A stretch of 64,000 nucleotides of DNA from Burkholderiales bacterium (GCA_016185015.1 JACPOI010000036.1:62001-126000), one strand, 5' to 3'; positions 47,194 to 57,081 are shown, numbered from the stretch's first letter. The notes: generated from the sequence alone by a model not told the origin. A program made the numbers and translations.

Positions 47194-47712
47194 ATGCGCA
47201 TCACCCCCATCACGCCCGGCACCCGGCCCGAACTCGCCGCCCAGGAGGCGCAGATCCAGGCCGAGCGCGGCCGCATCTCGCCGCTGTACCAGGTGCTGCT
47301 CAACAGCCCGCCCATCGCCCACGGCTGGGAACAGATGCTCTCGGCCGTGCGCAACCGCAACAGCATCCCTGCCGGCCTGCGCGAGATGGTCATCCTGCGC
47401 GTCGCGGTGCTCAACCGCGCACCCTACGAGTTCGACGCCCATGTGCCGCACGCGCTGAAGGCCGGTGTCTCGCAGCTTGTCATCGACGGCTTGCGCGCCG
47501 TGCCGCTGGCGGCGGACCTGCCCCTGTCGCCGGCCGAGCGGGTGGCGCTGCGCCTGACCGATGCCATGACACGCGACATCGATGTCCCCGAAGCGCTGTA
47601 TGACGAGGTCAAACAGCACTTCGATGCCCAGGGCCAGATCGACCTGGTGGCCACTGCGGCCGCCTACAACATGGTGTCGCGTTTCCTGGTGGCGCTGCAG
47701 ATCGGGCACTGA
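47194..47712 (+). CDS. carboxymuconolactone decarboxylase family protein
   Basis: LLNSPPIAHGWEQMLSAVRNRNSIPAGLREMVILRVAVLNRAPYEFDAHVPHALKAGVSQ. Confidence 0.9.
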   Translation: MRITPITPGTRPELAAQEAQIQAERGRISPLYQVLLNSPPIAHGWEQMLSAVRNRNSIPAGLREMVILRVAVLNRAPYEFDAHVPHALKAGVSQLVIDGLRAVPLAADLPLSPAERVALRLTDAMTRDIDVPEALYDEVKQHFDAQGQIDLVATAAAYNMVSRFLVALQIGH

Positions 47713-47714
47713 GT

Positions 47715-48311
47715 ATGGAACAGCCGACCGACTGTCTGCTGCTGCAGTTCAAGCTCGATCCAGCGTCCACCGAGCGTCTGGCCGCGGCTGCCGCCCAGCT
47801 GTGCACCGACAGTGGCTTGCAGCTGCAGCGCCTGGCCTGTACGGCGCAGGGGGAGGCCTACCTCTATGCGCGCCTGCCGCAGCGCACGCTGCTGGAGGTG
47901 GGGGCTCTGTCGCCCGTGGATGCTGCGCTGGCCCGGCGCATACCCTCTGCGCGCGACATCCGTGTCTCGCGCCTGCAGCAGGTCTATGCGGCGCCGGGGC
48001 AATCCCGTGACGCATCGCCCGTCTTCCACTACGTGGTCGAGACCGATCCGGAAACCGGCTGGCGCGAGGAACTGGAGCGCTGGTACGACACCGAGCACAT
48101 GCCTGGCCTGGCTTCCGTGCCGGGCTGCATCCTGGCCCAGCGGTATTACAACCACGACCAGGGCCCGCTCTCGCTGGCCTGTTATGACCTGGTCTCCGAG
48201 CAGGTGCTGGGCTCGCCGCCCTGGCTGGCCGTGCGCGGCACGGCCTGGAGCGACATCGTGCGCCCGCACTTCACCAACACCAAACGCACCATGTTCCGCG
48301 CGCTGGTCTGA
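47715..48311 (+). CDS. hypothetical protein, possible EthD-like dimeric alpha-beta barrel
   Basis: 198 aa; WREELERWYDTEHMPGLASVPGCILAQRYYN. Confidence 0.6.
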   Translation: MEQPTDCLLLQFKLDPASTERLAAAAAQLCTDSGLQLQRLACTAQGEAYLYARLPQRTLLEVGALSPVDAALARRIPSARDIRVSRLQQVYAAPGQSRDASPVFHYVVETDPETGWREELERWYDTEHMPGLASVPGCILAQRYYNHDQGPLSLACYDLVSEQVLGSPPWLAVRGTAWSDIVRPHFTNTKRTMFRALV

Positions 48312-48435
48312 GGCGCTCCGGGTGCGGGCCGCGGCGGGCTGGCCGTGTGCGGCAGGGTGACACCTCCCACGTTCAGGGGATGACGACGCAGGCGCCAGCG
48401 GCTAAAGTCGCGCGATCATCCAACAGGGAGGCTTA

Positions 48436-49989
48436 ATGAAGCGACTCGGTCCCATCCTGCAATTCCTCGGCTGCGAACAAGGCCAGTGGCGCATCAGCGC
48501 CCTGTGGGTGCAGGACAGCGCCGACGTTGCGCCGGTCCTCACGGTCGGTGGCCGCCCCGTGCAGGTGGCGCAGGCGAGTGTGCCTGGCAGCACCTGCACG
48601 GCCTGGCGTTTCGAGTTCGCGGTCGCGCAGACGGCCGCCGCGCAGGACGTGGCCTACAGCATCGGCGGCGAGCAGCACGGTTTCTGCGTGCCGGCGCGCG
48701 ACACCCTGCCCTCGATGGCCTACGCCTCGTGCAACGGCTTTTCCGATCCGACCCTCATGAAGAAGGTCAAGGAGCCCAACGCGCTGTGGGCGCGCCTGGG
48801 TCGGCTGCACGCGGGCACCGACCGCGTCGACAGCCAGAGCTACGGGCCCCTGCACCTGCTGCTGCTGGGCGGCGACCAGGTCTACAGCGACGCCATGTGG
48901 GCCGTGATCCCCGAACTCAAGGCCTGGTGCGCGCTGCCGCGCGACAAGCGTTTCAGGGCCGCTTTCACCGCCACCTTGCGCCGCAAGGTCGAGGCCCATT
49001 TCAGCAGCATCTACCTGGACCGCTGGTCCCAGCCCGAGGTGGCAACCATGCTGGCCCGCCTGCCCACCGTGATGATGTGGGACGACCACGACATCATGGA
49101 CGGCTGGGGCTCCTACCCGGCGGAGCAGCACCAGTGCCCCGTCTACCAGGGCATCTTCGAGGTGGCGCGCAATGCCTTTGCGCTGTTCCAGCGGCAGGCC
49201 ATGGGCACGCGGCCGCCGGCCACGCTGCCGGGGCAGGACCAGCACAACAGCGCCTGGCGCATCGGCGAGCTGGGCCTGCTGGTGCTGGATATGCGTAGCG
49301 AGCGCCGCCCGCGCTCGGGCGACGCTCAGGCCACGGGCGGCGTGCTGCAAGCCGAGCAGGTGCTCAGCCCCAGGAGCTGGGCCGCCGTCTACCAGTGGCT
49401 GGCGGTACAGGAGGCTGCGGGTGGTTTGAAGCACCTCTTCGTCATGAGCAGCATTCCCGTGGTGCATCCGGGTCTTGATCTGATCGAGAAGGTGCTGGGC
49501 GTGCTGCCGGGCCAGCAGGAGATGGAGGACGACCTGCGTGACCACTGGGCCAGCACGCCACACAAGGCCGAACGCTTGCGCCTCATCCACCGCCTGCTGC
49601 AGGTGGCGGCCCGGGGCGTGCGCGTCACCATCCTCTCAGGTGACGTGCATGTGGCCGCGCTGGGTGTGATCGAGTCCACGCGCGAGGGCGGCAAGCCCTG
49701 TGTGATCAACCAGCTCACCAGCAGCGGCATCGTGCACCCGACCTCTTCGGCGACCGAGGTGTTCGTGCTGGAGCACGTGGCCCGGCATGAGGAACAGGTC
49801 GACCGCGGCATCACCACCCGCATGCTGGAGTTCCCCGCCACCGGCCGCTGCATCAAGGCCAGCCGCAACTTCCTCACCCTGCAGCCTGACGCTGCGGGTG
49901 GTGAAAACCGCTACTGGGCCAACTGGTGGGTCGAAGGCGAGCCCCACCCCTATACCAAGGTGGTCCACCCCGCCACCGCGCCGGCCTAG
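48436..49989 (+). CDS. alkaline phosphatase D-like (PhoD family) protein
   Basis: 517 aa; LLLGGDQVYSDAMW; VMMWDDHDIMDGWGSYP; ILSGDVHVAALG. Confidence 0.88.
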   Translation: MKRLGPILQFLGCEQGQWRISALWVQDSADVAPVLTVGGRPVQVAQASVPGSTCTAWRFEFAVAQTAAAQDVAYSIGGEQHGFCVPARDTLPSMAYASCNGFSDPTLMKKVKEPNALWARLGRLHAGTDRVDSQSYGPLHLLLLGGDQVYSDAMWAVIPELKAWCALPRDKRFRAAFTATLRRKVEAHFSSIYLDRWSQPEVATMLARLPTVMMWDDHDIMDGWGSYPAEQHQCPVYQGIFEVARNAFALFQRQAMGTRPPATLPGQDQHNSAWRIGELGLLVLDMRSERRPRSGDAQATGGVLQAEQVLSPRSWAAVYQWLAVQEAAGGLKHLFVMSSIPVVHPGLDLIEKVLGVLPGQQEMEDDLRDHWASTPHKAERLRLIHRLLQVAARGVRVTILSGDVHVAALGVIESTREGGKPCVINQLTSSGIVHPTSSATEVFVLEHVARHEEQVDRGITTRMLEFPATGRCIKASRNFLTLQPDAAGGENRYWANWWVEGEPHPYTKVVHPATAPA

Positions 49990-50005
49990 GGCAGCGCGGC
50001 GAGAC

Positions 50006-50707
50006 TCAACGCCGGCCTATGTTCCCGGGGTTGTGGCCATGACCGTGGCCGTGGTGGCGAGGGGCGCCGTGCCGCGGGTAGCCACCGCCGAAGTACAGTT
50101 GCACCCCAGCCGACGGGTAACGGTAGTACGGGTAGGGATAGGCATAGGGATACGGGCGCGCGTAATAGACCGGTGGTGCGACGACCACGGGCGGCGCATA
50201 CACCGGCGCGGCCACGATGGGTTCGGGCGGTGGTGCACCGGGTTCACCCAGGTACTCGGGAGCCACGCGCAGCGCGATGGTCTGGCCCGGGTCGTAGGGC
50301 AGCTGCACCGTGTATTCCTTGTCGGCGTAGATGTAGACCACGCGGTAGCCCACCGTGCGGTTTTCGTAGAAGGTCTGCACGCCGCAGCGTTGCACCTCCT
50401 GCAGTTCGGTGGGTGGAGCACCTTCGATGCGGTCGCCGATCACGGCGCCACCAATGGCGCCCAGCACCGTGGCCGCACCTGAGCCTTGCCCGGCCACGTT
50501 GCCGACGATGCCGCCCGCGACCGCGCCGATGGCCGCACCCGCGCCGCTGCGGGGCGGCTGCACCGCAAGCTGCTCGGTGCTGCACACCCGGCGCGGCACC
50601 GGCACTTGCTGCACCACCGGGGTGGAAGACAGCACCAGCCCCTGTTCCTGCGCGGCGCACAGGCCGGCGGCGAGCAGGGCGCCGGCCAGAACCAGCGTTC
50701 TTTTCAT
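50006..50707 (-). CDS. glycine-zipper 2TM outer-membrane-associated protein
   Basis: Start MKRTLVLAGALLAAGLCAAQEQG; GAGAAIGAVAGGIVGNVAGQGSGAATVLGAIGGAVIGDRIEG; Tyr/Pro-rich C-terminus. Confidence 0.85.
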   Translation of the reverse strand: MKRTLVLAGALLAAGLCAAQEQGLVLSSTPVVQQVPVPRRVCSTEQLAVQPPRSGAGAAIGAVAGGIVGNVAGQGSGAATVLGAIGGAVIGDRIEGAPPTELQEVQRCGVQTFYENRTVGYRVVYIYADKEYTVQLPYDPGQTIALRVAPEYLGEPGAPPPEPIVAAPVYAPPVVVAPPVYYARPYPYAYPYPYYRYPSAGVQLYFGGGYPRHGAPRHHGHGHGHNPGNIGRR

Positions 50708-50862
50708 GGTCTTGCTCCTCGTCATGCCCTGTCTAACGCGGCTGGCCGGCACCCAGCCGACGGGTTGGCCCGTCTTTTACCTGTCGCTTGTGTAAAGACG
50801 GCCGGGTCGCGGCGGTGTAGAGTTTGCTGGTCCCGGTCCCACCACAACAACGAGGAGACATC

Positions 50863-51681
50863 ATGATCCGCACACCTGCCGCCCGGCTTCGGGCCTTCCT
50901 GGCCTTCGCCTGCCTGTCCCTGGCCGCCTTGTCGGCCAGCGCACAGACCAAACCCCGCGTGCTCGACGCCGGCGTCGTCAACCCGGCCTCGGCCATCTAC
51001 ATCGGCAACAGCTTCTTCTATTACAACAACAGCCTGCACGGCCATGTGGGCCAGCTCATCGCGCAGGGCATGCCGGGCCACCGCCACCGCGCCAGCTCGG
51101 TCACCATCAGCGGCTCGGGCTTCGACTGGCACGACGTCGATTCCTACTTCCGCCCCAACGCCATCGGCGGTTATTCCTTCGGCCCGAACAACGTGGTCAG
51201 CTTCAACAAGCTCGACAAGCTGTTCGACGTGGCCATCATGATGGACTGCAGCCAGTGCCCGCTGCATCCGCAGCTCAAGACCGTATTCAAGGAGTATGCG
51301 AAGAAGCACAGCGACACCGTGCGCAAGCACGGCGCCAAGCCCGTGTTCTTCATGTCCTGGGCCTACCAGGACGCGCCCGAGATGACGGCCCAGCTGGCCG
51401 AGGCCTACACCCAGGCCGCCAACGAGAACGACGTCTTCGTCATTCCCGCCGGCCTGGCCTTCGCGCGTTCCATCGCGCAAAAGCCGGATCTGAACCTCTA
51501 CGTCGCCGACAAGCGCCACCCCAGCCTGGCCGGCACCTACCTGGCAGCCTGCACGGTGTATGCGTCGCTGTTCAAGAAGTCACCCGTGGGCCTGGCCTAC
51601 AACGCCGGCCTGAGCCCGGAGGTGGCGCGCCACCTGCAGACCGTGGCCTGGGAGACCGTGCAGGCCTATCACCAGCTCTGA
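50863..51681 (+). CDS. secreted SGNH/GDSL-like hydrolase fold protein of unknown function
   Basis: Signal peptide; AIYIGNSFFYYNN (block I-like), DKRHPSLAGTYLAACTVYA (block V-like DxxH). Confidence 0.65.
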   Translation: MIRTPAARLRAFLAFACLSLAALSASAQTKPRVLDAGVVNPASAIYIGNSFFYYNNSLHGHVGQLIAQGMPGHRHRASSVTISGSGFDWHDVDSYFRPNAIGGYSFGPNNVVSFNKLDKLFDVAIMMDCSQCPLHPQLKTVFKEYAKKHSDTVRKHGAKPVFFMSWAYQDAPEMTAQLAEAYTQAANENDVFVIPAGLAFARSIAQKPDLNLYVADKRHPSLAGTYLAACTVYASLFKKSPVGLAYNAGLSPEVARHLQTVAWETVQAYHQL

Positions 51682-51690
51682 GCTTGGACC

Positions 51691-53358
51691 TCAGGGGCGT
51701 CGTGCTTCGAGTGCCGCGTAAGGACCTTCGGCGTAGACGACTCGCCCGCCCACCAGGGTCAGCAGCGAGTGGATGTTGCCGATCTCGTCGACCGGCACGC
51801 TGAGGTAGTCCTTGCTCAGCACGGCCAGGTCGGCCAGCTTGCCCACGGCCAGCGTGCCACGGCGGGCCTCGTCATGTGCCAGCCAGGCGCTGCCGCTGGT
51901 GTACATGCGCAGGGCTTCCTGCCGGTTCGGTGTTTCCTCCGGGCCGCGCAGCGCCACGCCGCCGGCCGACTTGCCGTCCAGCATCCAGCGCAGGGCGATG
52001 AAGGGGCTGTAGTTCGCCACGCGATGGGCATCCGTGCCAGCGCCCACCATCACCCCGGCCTTGAGGGCGGTGCGCATGGGGGGCATGCTCTTCAGGGCGG
52101 CCTCGCCGCGGATCTTCAACTCGCGTTCGCCGTCGTAGTACATGGCGTCCTGCAACGCCCAGCCCACGCCCAGCTTCTTCATCCGGGCAAAGGTCGCTTC
52201 GGTGCCGTCGTTGAGGTGTGCCACCGACCAGCGCAGCGGTGCGATCGGGATCTCGCGGTTCACGCGCTCGTACACATCCAGCAGGTGGTGGATGGAGGCA
52301 TTGCTGTGCCAGTGTTGCGTCACGGTCAGGCCGCGCTCGGCGGCCCACTTGAGGGCCTGGTAGTACTGTTCCTTGTCGGCGTCGCTGGGTTGGTCGTTGT
52401 TGTACATGCGGAAGGTCACACGCTCGCCGATGCCGTTGAAGCGCAGCAGCTCGTCGCCAAAGCCCATGGGCAGCAGTTGCGTGAGTTCCTTGAACTCTTC
52501 GAGTTCCTGGCCGCGCTTCTGTGAAAAGTAGGCGTAGTTCACGCGCACGGTCAGCGCCTTGTCGCGCCAGACCTGGAACAGCGGCGCATACTCGGCCGGC
52601 GTCATGTTGAAGCCGCCCGGGTCCACCACACCGGTCAGGCCCACGCGGTTGAGCTCGCGGAAGAACTTGCGCGTGCTTGCCACCTTCTGGTCGAAGCCCG
52701 GCGCCGGCAGCTTGTCGAACAGCTGCACGATGCCGCCGCCCACGGCCCCGGTGGGGTTGCCGCTGGCGTCGCGCACGAACTTGCCGCCACCGGGCAGGTC
52801 GGCTTCCGAGTTGATGTTGAGTGCCTGGTAGGCCAGCGGCGTCAGCATGGCCCAGCCGTACATCCACTGCACGTAGACCGGGTTGTTCGGTGCCGCGGCC
52901 ACCAGCTCGGCCTGGGTCGGGCGGCGCCGCTCCTTGAATTGCTCGTCGGTCCAGCCGCCGGCGACGATCAGCCACTGGCCCGGTGGCGCGGCGCTGGCCG
53001 CGTCACGCAGCCGGCCCAGGGCCTGCTCGATCGAGGTGGTACCAAACCAGTGCACCTCGGTGCCATAACTCAGCGCGGCGCGGATCGCGTGCATGTGCGA
53101 GTCGATCAGGCCGGGGATCACCGTGCGTCCGCCCAGGTCCACGACACGGGTGCCCTTGCCGGCCAGGCGCTTGATGTCGCCCGATTTGCCGAGCGCCACG
53201 ATGCGGTCGCCGGCGATGGCGAGCGCCTGGTGCACCGTGCCACGCTCGTCCGCGCTCAGCACCTTGCCGTTGAGCAGCACGGTGTCGATCTTTTCAGCGG
53301 TTGCGGCGGCACAGAGGCCGACTGAGAGTACGGCACATGCCAGCGTGCGGAAGAACAT
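51691..53358 (-). CDS. secreted YtcJ-like metal-dependent amidohydrolase
   Basis: 555 aa with signal peptide; VVDLGGRTVIPGLIDSHMHAIRAAL; VGAGTDAHRVANYSPFIALRWMLDG. Confidence 0.9.
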   Translation of the reverse strand: MFFRTLACAVLSVGLCAAATAEKIDTVLLNGKVLSADERGTVHQALAIAGDRIVALGKSGDIKRLAGKGTRVVDLGGRTVIPGLIDSHMHAIRAALSYGTEVHWFGTTSIEQALGRLRDAASAAPPGQWLIVAGGWTDEQFKERRRPTQAELVAAAPNNPVYVQWMYGWAMLTPLAYQALNINSEADLPGGGKFVRDASGNPTGAVGGGIVQLFDKLPAPGFDQKVASTRKFFRELNRVGLTGVVDPGGFNMTPAEYAPLFQVWRDKALTVRVNYAYFSQKRGQELEEFKELTQLLPMGFGDELLRFNGIGERVTFRMYNNDQPSDADKEQYYQALKWAAERGLTVTQHWHSNASIHHLLDVYERVNREIPIAPLRWSVAHLNDGTEATFARMKKLGVGWALQDAMYYDGERELKIRGEAALKSMPPMRTALKAGVMVGAGTDAHRVANYSPFIALRWMLDGKSAGGVALRGPEETPNRQEALRMYTSGSAWLAHDEARRGTLAVGKLADLAVLSKDYLSVPVDEIGNIHSLLTLVGGRVVYAEGPYAALEARRP

Positions 53359-53514
53359 GGGAAGGCCTCCAGATGGATACCCCGAGGGGCAGGTGGGCCC
53401 ATCATCCGGCAGCGGCTGCTTTTCCCACCTAGAGGTAATCCCTAGTGAGCCAGGTCGACAAGCGTGCGGGCGCGAAGCCGTCTAGACTGCGTCCAGTCAC
53501 TCAGGAGGTCCTTC

Positions 53515-54135
53515 ATGACTGTGCCCGCACACCGCGTTCTTCCCGTCCTGGTCGGCATCATCATCGGCCTGCTGGGCACCTTCAGTGGGGCGCAGACGAC
53601 GCCCGCCACGGCCAGGCTGCGCGGCACCGTGGTGAGCGTGGCGCCGGCGTCCCTTGTGCTCAAGACGCGTGAGGGCGAAGTGATCGAGCTGCAGCTCAGC
53701 GACAGGCTGGTCGTCAACGAGGTCTACCCCATCACCCTGGCCGATGTGCAGCCCGGCAGCTTCATCGGCACGGCGGCGCTGCCGCAGGCCGACGGCAGCC
53801 TGCGCGCCATGGCCGTCACCGTGTTCCCCGATGCGGCCCGCGGCACGGGCGAAGGCCACCGGCCCTTCGACCTGCAGCCCCAGAGCACCATGACCAATGC
53901 CACCGTGGCCGAAGTCTCGTCCCTGGGCACGGGGCGCCGGTTGCAGCTGAAGTACAAGGACGGTGCGCAGACCATCGTCGTGCCACCCGAGGCGCCCATC
54001 GTCACCTTCCGGCCCGGCGACCGCAGCCTGCTGGTGCCCGGCGCCAGTGTCTCGCTCACGGCCCAGGCCATCAACGTCAAGCCCACGGCCCTGCGCATCA
54101 ATGCCGGGCGCAACGGTTTCGTGTTGCCCTATTGA
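53515..54135 (+). CDS. hypothetical exported protein
   Basis: Start MTVPAHRVLPVLVGIIIGLLGTFSGAQTTPATARLRGTVVSVAPASLVLKTREGE; RBS aggaggtc. Confidence 0.7.
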   Translation: MTVPAHRVLPVLVGIIIGLLGTFSGAQTTPATARLRGTVVSVAPASLVLKTREGEVIELQLSDRLVVNEVYPITLADVQPGSFIGTAALPQADGSLRAMAVTVFPDAARGTGEGHRPFDLQPQSTMTNATVAEVSSLGTGRRLQLKYKDGAQTIVVPPEAPIVTFRPGDRSLLVPGASVSLTAQAINVKPTALRINAGRNGFVLPY

Positions 54136-54206
54136 GGACCGACATCCGGTCCCTGCTGTCTTGCCTTCGCGACCGTTAAGATCGCCGGTCAGGGAGGAAC
54201 ATCAAG

Positions 54207-54761
54207 ATGACCGACGTCATAGGCCGCTTTTTCAAATACCTGCTTCTGTTCGTGCTGGGCGCGGGTGGACTGGTGATGGCCCTCAGCCACGACCGTCTCC
54301 ATGTCTACCAGAGTGCCTTGCGCGAGACCTCGCCGCAGATCACCATGCGCTACGAACAGCTGTCCGTGGACATGGACGAAGCCGCCGTGCGCCGGCACTT
54401 CGCGGGCGTCAACCTGGATTGTTTTGGCCAGCCCAGGGAAGCTAATGGGCTGGGCGATCGTGTCTGTTATGCCCCGATAGACGCGGTGGACGGCAATGCA
54501 GCACTGACGCTGGCACTCTTTTTCAACAAGGGCCGCCTCAGCGTGGCGGTGGTGCACGTGCCCTGGTGGCGGCATGTGGGCATGAAGAAGCGCCTGCTGG
54601 CCCGATATGGGGAACCCGGTTCCGGCGGGGTGACCGACAAGGACACCCCCATCCTGCGCTGGAAGCTGCCCAACGGCGACCTGGACTTTGTCCGAGACCG
54701 CGATCTCAATCCCTTGAACTGGAGCGGTGTGGTCTGGCTTGGCAAGGACCGCAGTCGCTGA
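54207..54761 (+). CDS. hypothetical membrane-anchored protein
   Basis: 184 aa; MTDVIGRFFKYLLLFVLGAGGLVMALSHDRLHVYQSAL; RBS gggagg. Confidence 0.7.
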   Translation: MTDVIGRFFKYLLLFVLGAGGLVMALSHDRLHVYQSALRETSPQITMRYEQLSVDMDEAAVRRHFAGVNLDCFGQPREANGLGDRVCYAPIDAVDGNAALTLALFFNKGRLSVAVVHVPWWRHVGMKKRLLARYGEPGSGGVTDKDTPILRWKLPNGDLDFVRDRDLNPLNWSGVVWLGKDRSR

Positions 54762-54776
54762 GGCTGCCGGCGCGAC

Positions 54777-55847
54777 TTACTTCTTCGCCGCGCGGTTGCG
54801 TTCGAGTTGCGCGTCCACCAGCGCCACCACCTCGTCCACAGCGGGATGGCGTTGGCCCTTTTGTGCCGCAACGGCTTGCACCAGGCGGTCCACGCGCTCG
54901 ATGTTCGGCGCGCCGGCGTACAGCGCGCGTGCGGCTGACGACGGGCTGGCCAGCCCCTGTGCGGCCGCGGCGTATTTCTCGAAAGGCACCAGGTCTTCGT
55001 CCTTGGCGCCGAGCGACTTGCACAAGTCTCCGACCCAGTTGTAGACCGCGCGCGAAGTGGCCAGATCGCCGTGCACCGCTTCCTTGATGGGGCGCATGCC
55101 CTGTGGTGTCACGCAGCGGTAGTTGCCGGCCAGCAGCATGCTCCACTTGGCCAGCGGCACGAAGACCGAATCGTGCACCTTGAGCTTCACCGGCAGTTCG
55201 ACGGGCTTGCCGTCCACCTCGAAGCGGATCGCCTCGATGTCGGCTTGCAGGCGGCGCAGCATGGCGGTGTGCGTGTCGGAGACGAAACGCGCCGCCTTGA
55301 AGTTGGTGGGCAGGCGCACCTGCAGCACGTTGACCTGCTCCTCCGGCGGGCGGAAGGCCTGCGGGTCGGGGCTGCACAGCGTCATGCTGGCCGGGTCAAA
55401 GCTGTCCCACACCGTGGGGTCGGTGTAGGCGCCGCGGCAGGCTTCGGTGGCCACGCCGGGCAGGCGTGCCAGATAGGGCAGAGGTGGCATGTTCATGATG
55501 GACATGCACGGCACTTTGGACCTGGCCACCGCGTCGAGCAGTTCGCGCACGCCGGGGCTGCGGTACTGCGGCTCCTGCATGGCCAGACCCACCAGGTCGT
55601 AGTCGGCCGGTTTCACGTCGGCCGGGCCGGCGGCTTTCAGCAGGCCGGGGTAACGACGCGAGTCGAGTTCCACCAGGCCTTCGCGCCCCTTGATGGGCAG
55701 GCGCACGCGGATGCCTTCGCGGTTGATCAGCTCCACCTCATTGGGCAGGCACACCAGGGTGACCTGGTGGCCGGCCATCACCAGCTTGATGCCCAGCAGC
55801 GAACCGTAGGACGCGCCGAGGATGAGGATCTTGCAGGGCTGGCTCAT
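54777..55847 (-). CDS. ketopantoate reductase/ApbA family protein
   Basis: 356 aa; CKILILGASYGSLLGIKLVMAGHQVTLVCLPNEVELINREGIRVRLP. Confidence 0.82.
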   Translation of the reverse strand: MSQPCKILILGASYGSLLGIKLVMAGHQVTLVCLPNEVELINREGIRVRLPIKGREGLVELDSRRYPGLLKAAGPADVKPADYDLVGLAMQEPQYRSPGVRELLDAVARSKVPCMSIMNMPPLPYLARLPGVATEACRGAYTDPTVWDSFDPASMTLCSPDPQAFRPPEEQVNVLQVRLPTNFKAARFVSDTHTAMLRRLQADIEAIRFEVDGKPVELPVKLKVHDSVFVPLAKWSMLLAGNYRCVTPQGMRPIKEAVHGDLATSRAVYNWVGDLCKSLGAKDEDLVPFEKYAAAAQGLASPSSAARALYAGAPNIERVDRLVQAVAAQKGQRHPAVDEVVALVDAQLERNRAAKK

Positions 55848-55917
55848 GATGTCTCCTGGTGGGTGTGACCCCGGTTGTCATACGTCCGCTGCGCTGGCGG
55901 ACACCGGCTGGCCGGTC

Positions 55918-56058
55918 TTATTTGTTCTTTTCCTTGCCGCGCGGAATGACGGCGGTGACCGGCGGCATCGGGCGGTCGGAGGTCGATGTCTTGGGTGGCG
56001 AAGTGTCTTTCTTCGGTTTCTTTGCCATCTTGTTGCTGCGTTGTTCACCTTTGGCCAT
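55918..56058 (-). CDS. small basic protein (46 aa) of unknown function
   Basis: MAKGEQRSNKMAKKPKKDTSPPKTSTSDRPMPPVTAVIPRGKEKNK; strong RBS ggaggactt before ATG; 3' part of track ORF 55918..57003. Confidence 0.65.
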   Translation of the reverse strand: MAKGEQRSNKMAKKPKKDTSPPKTSTSDRPMPPVTAVIPRGKEKNK

Positions 56059-56211
56059 AAGTCCTCCATGGGTTGCGGTCCCGGAACGGCACCTGACCCG
56101 CATGGTAAGCCAGAAAACCGGCCGCATTACAAATCGACACGCACATCTCTTGGAGCGGCCGTGACGCGGTGCTAGCATGACCGTCCCGCAACCCTGCATC
56201 GGCCTGCGTCC

Positions 56212-57081
56212 ATGAACAGAATCAGCAGAATCGTCCTGGCCTTCCTCGTCACCGCCGTGCTGGTCGGTTTCCTCGCCTGGCTGTTCTGGCCGCAGCCGGT
56301 GCCGCCCGCGCCCAAGCCGGTGCCCGTCACCCAGCCCGTGAGTGGCGGCGCGGAGCTCACGGTCTCGCCCGTGCCCTCCAACGACCCCATCCGCCATCCG
56401 GTGCAGGCCATCGAAACCGCCGAGGCGCCCCCGCGGCCGCTGCCCGCCCTGGGCGAGTCCGACGCGCGCCTGCAGCAGGACCTCAACGCCTTGGTGGGCC
56501 GCAAGAACGTGCAGACCTTCGTGTTGCTGGAGAGTTTCGTGCGCCGCGCCGTGGCCACGGTGGACAACCTGGGGCGCGAACACGCCGCGCCCAGCATGTG
56601 GCCCGTGCACCCGACCCCCGGGCGTTTCGCCACGCTCAAGCAGGGCGAGGGCGACATCATCAACCCCGACAACGGGCAGCGTTATGTGCCCCTGGTGCAG
56701 TTCATCGAATCGGTGGACAGCCGCAAGGCCGTGCAACTCTACGTCTCGCTCTACCCGCTGTTCCAGCAGGCCTATGTGGAGCTCGGCTACCCCAAGGCCT
56801 ACTTCAACGACCGCCTGGTCGCCGTCATCGACCAGCTGCTCAGCACCCCGGTGATCGAAGGCCCGCTGGCCGTTACCCTGGTCGAGGTGAAGGGCCCCAT
56901 CGCCTCCGAGCGCCCCTGGACCCGTTACGAGTTTTCCGACGACAAGCTGCAGTCGCTCAGTGCCGGGCAGAAGATGCTGCTGCGCACCGGCCCGGTCAAC
57001 CACCGTCGCCTCAAGGCCAAGCTGCTCGACATCCGCAAGCTGCTGACCAAGGCCGAGCTGCCGGCCGGCGTCACGCCCTAG
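56212..57081 (+). CDS. DUF3014 family membrane-anchored protein
   Basis: 289 aa; MNRISRIVLAFLVTAVLVGFLAWLFWPQPVPPAPKP; LLESFVRRAVATVDNLGR; RYVPLVQFIESVDSRKAVQLYVSLYPLFQQAYVELGYP. Confidence 0.85.
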   Translation: MNRISRIVLAFLVTAVLVGFLAWLFWPQPVPPAPKPVPVTQPVSGGAELTVSPVPSNDPIRHPVQAIETAEAPPRPLPALGESDARLQQDLNALVGRKNVQTFVLLESFVRRAVATVDNLGREHAAPSMWPVHPTPGRFATLKQGEGDIINPDNGQRYVPLVQFIESVDSRKAVQLYVSLYPLFQQAYVELGYPKAYFNDRLVAVIDQLLSTPVIEGPLAVTLVEVKGPIASERPWTRYEFSDDKLQSLSAGQKMLLRTGPVNHRRLKAKLLDIRKLLTKAELPAGVTP

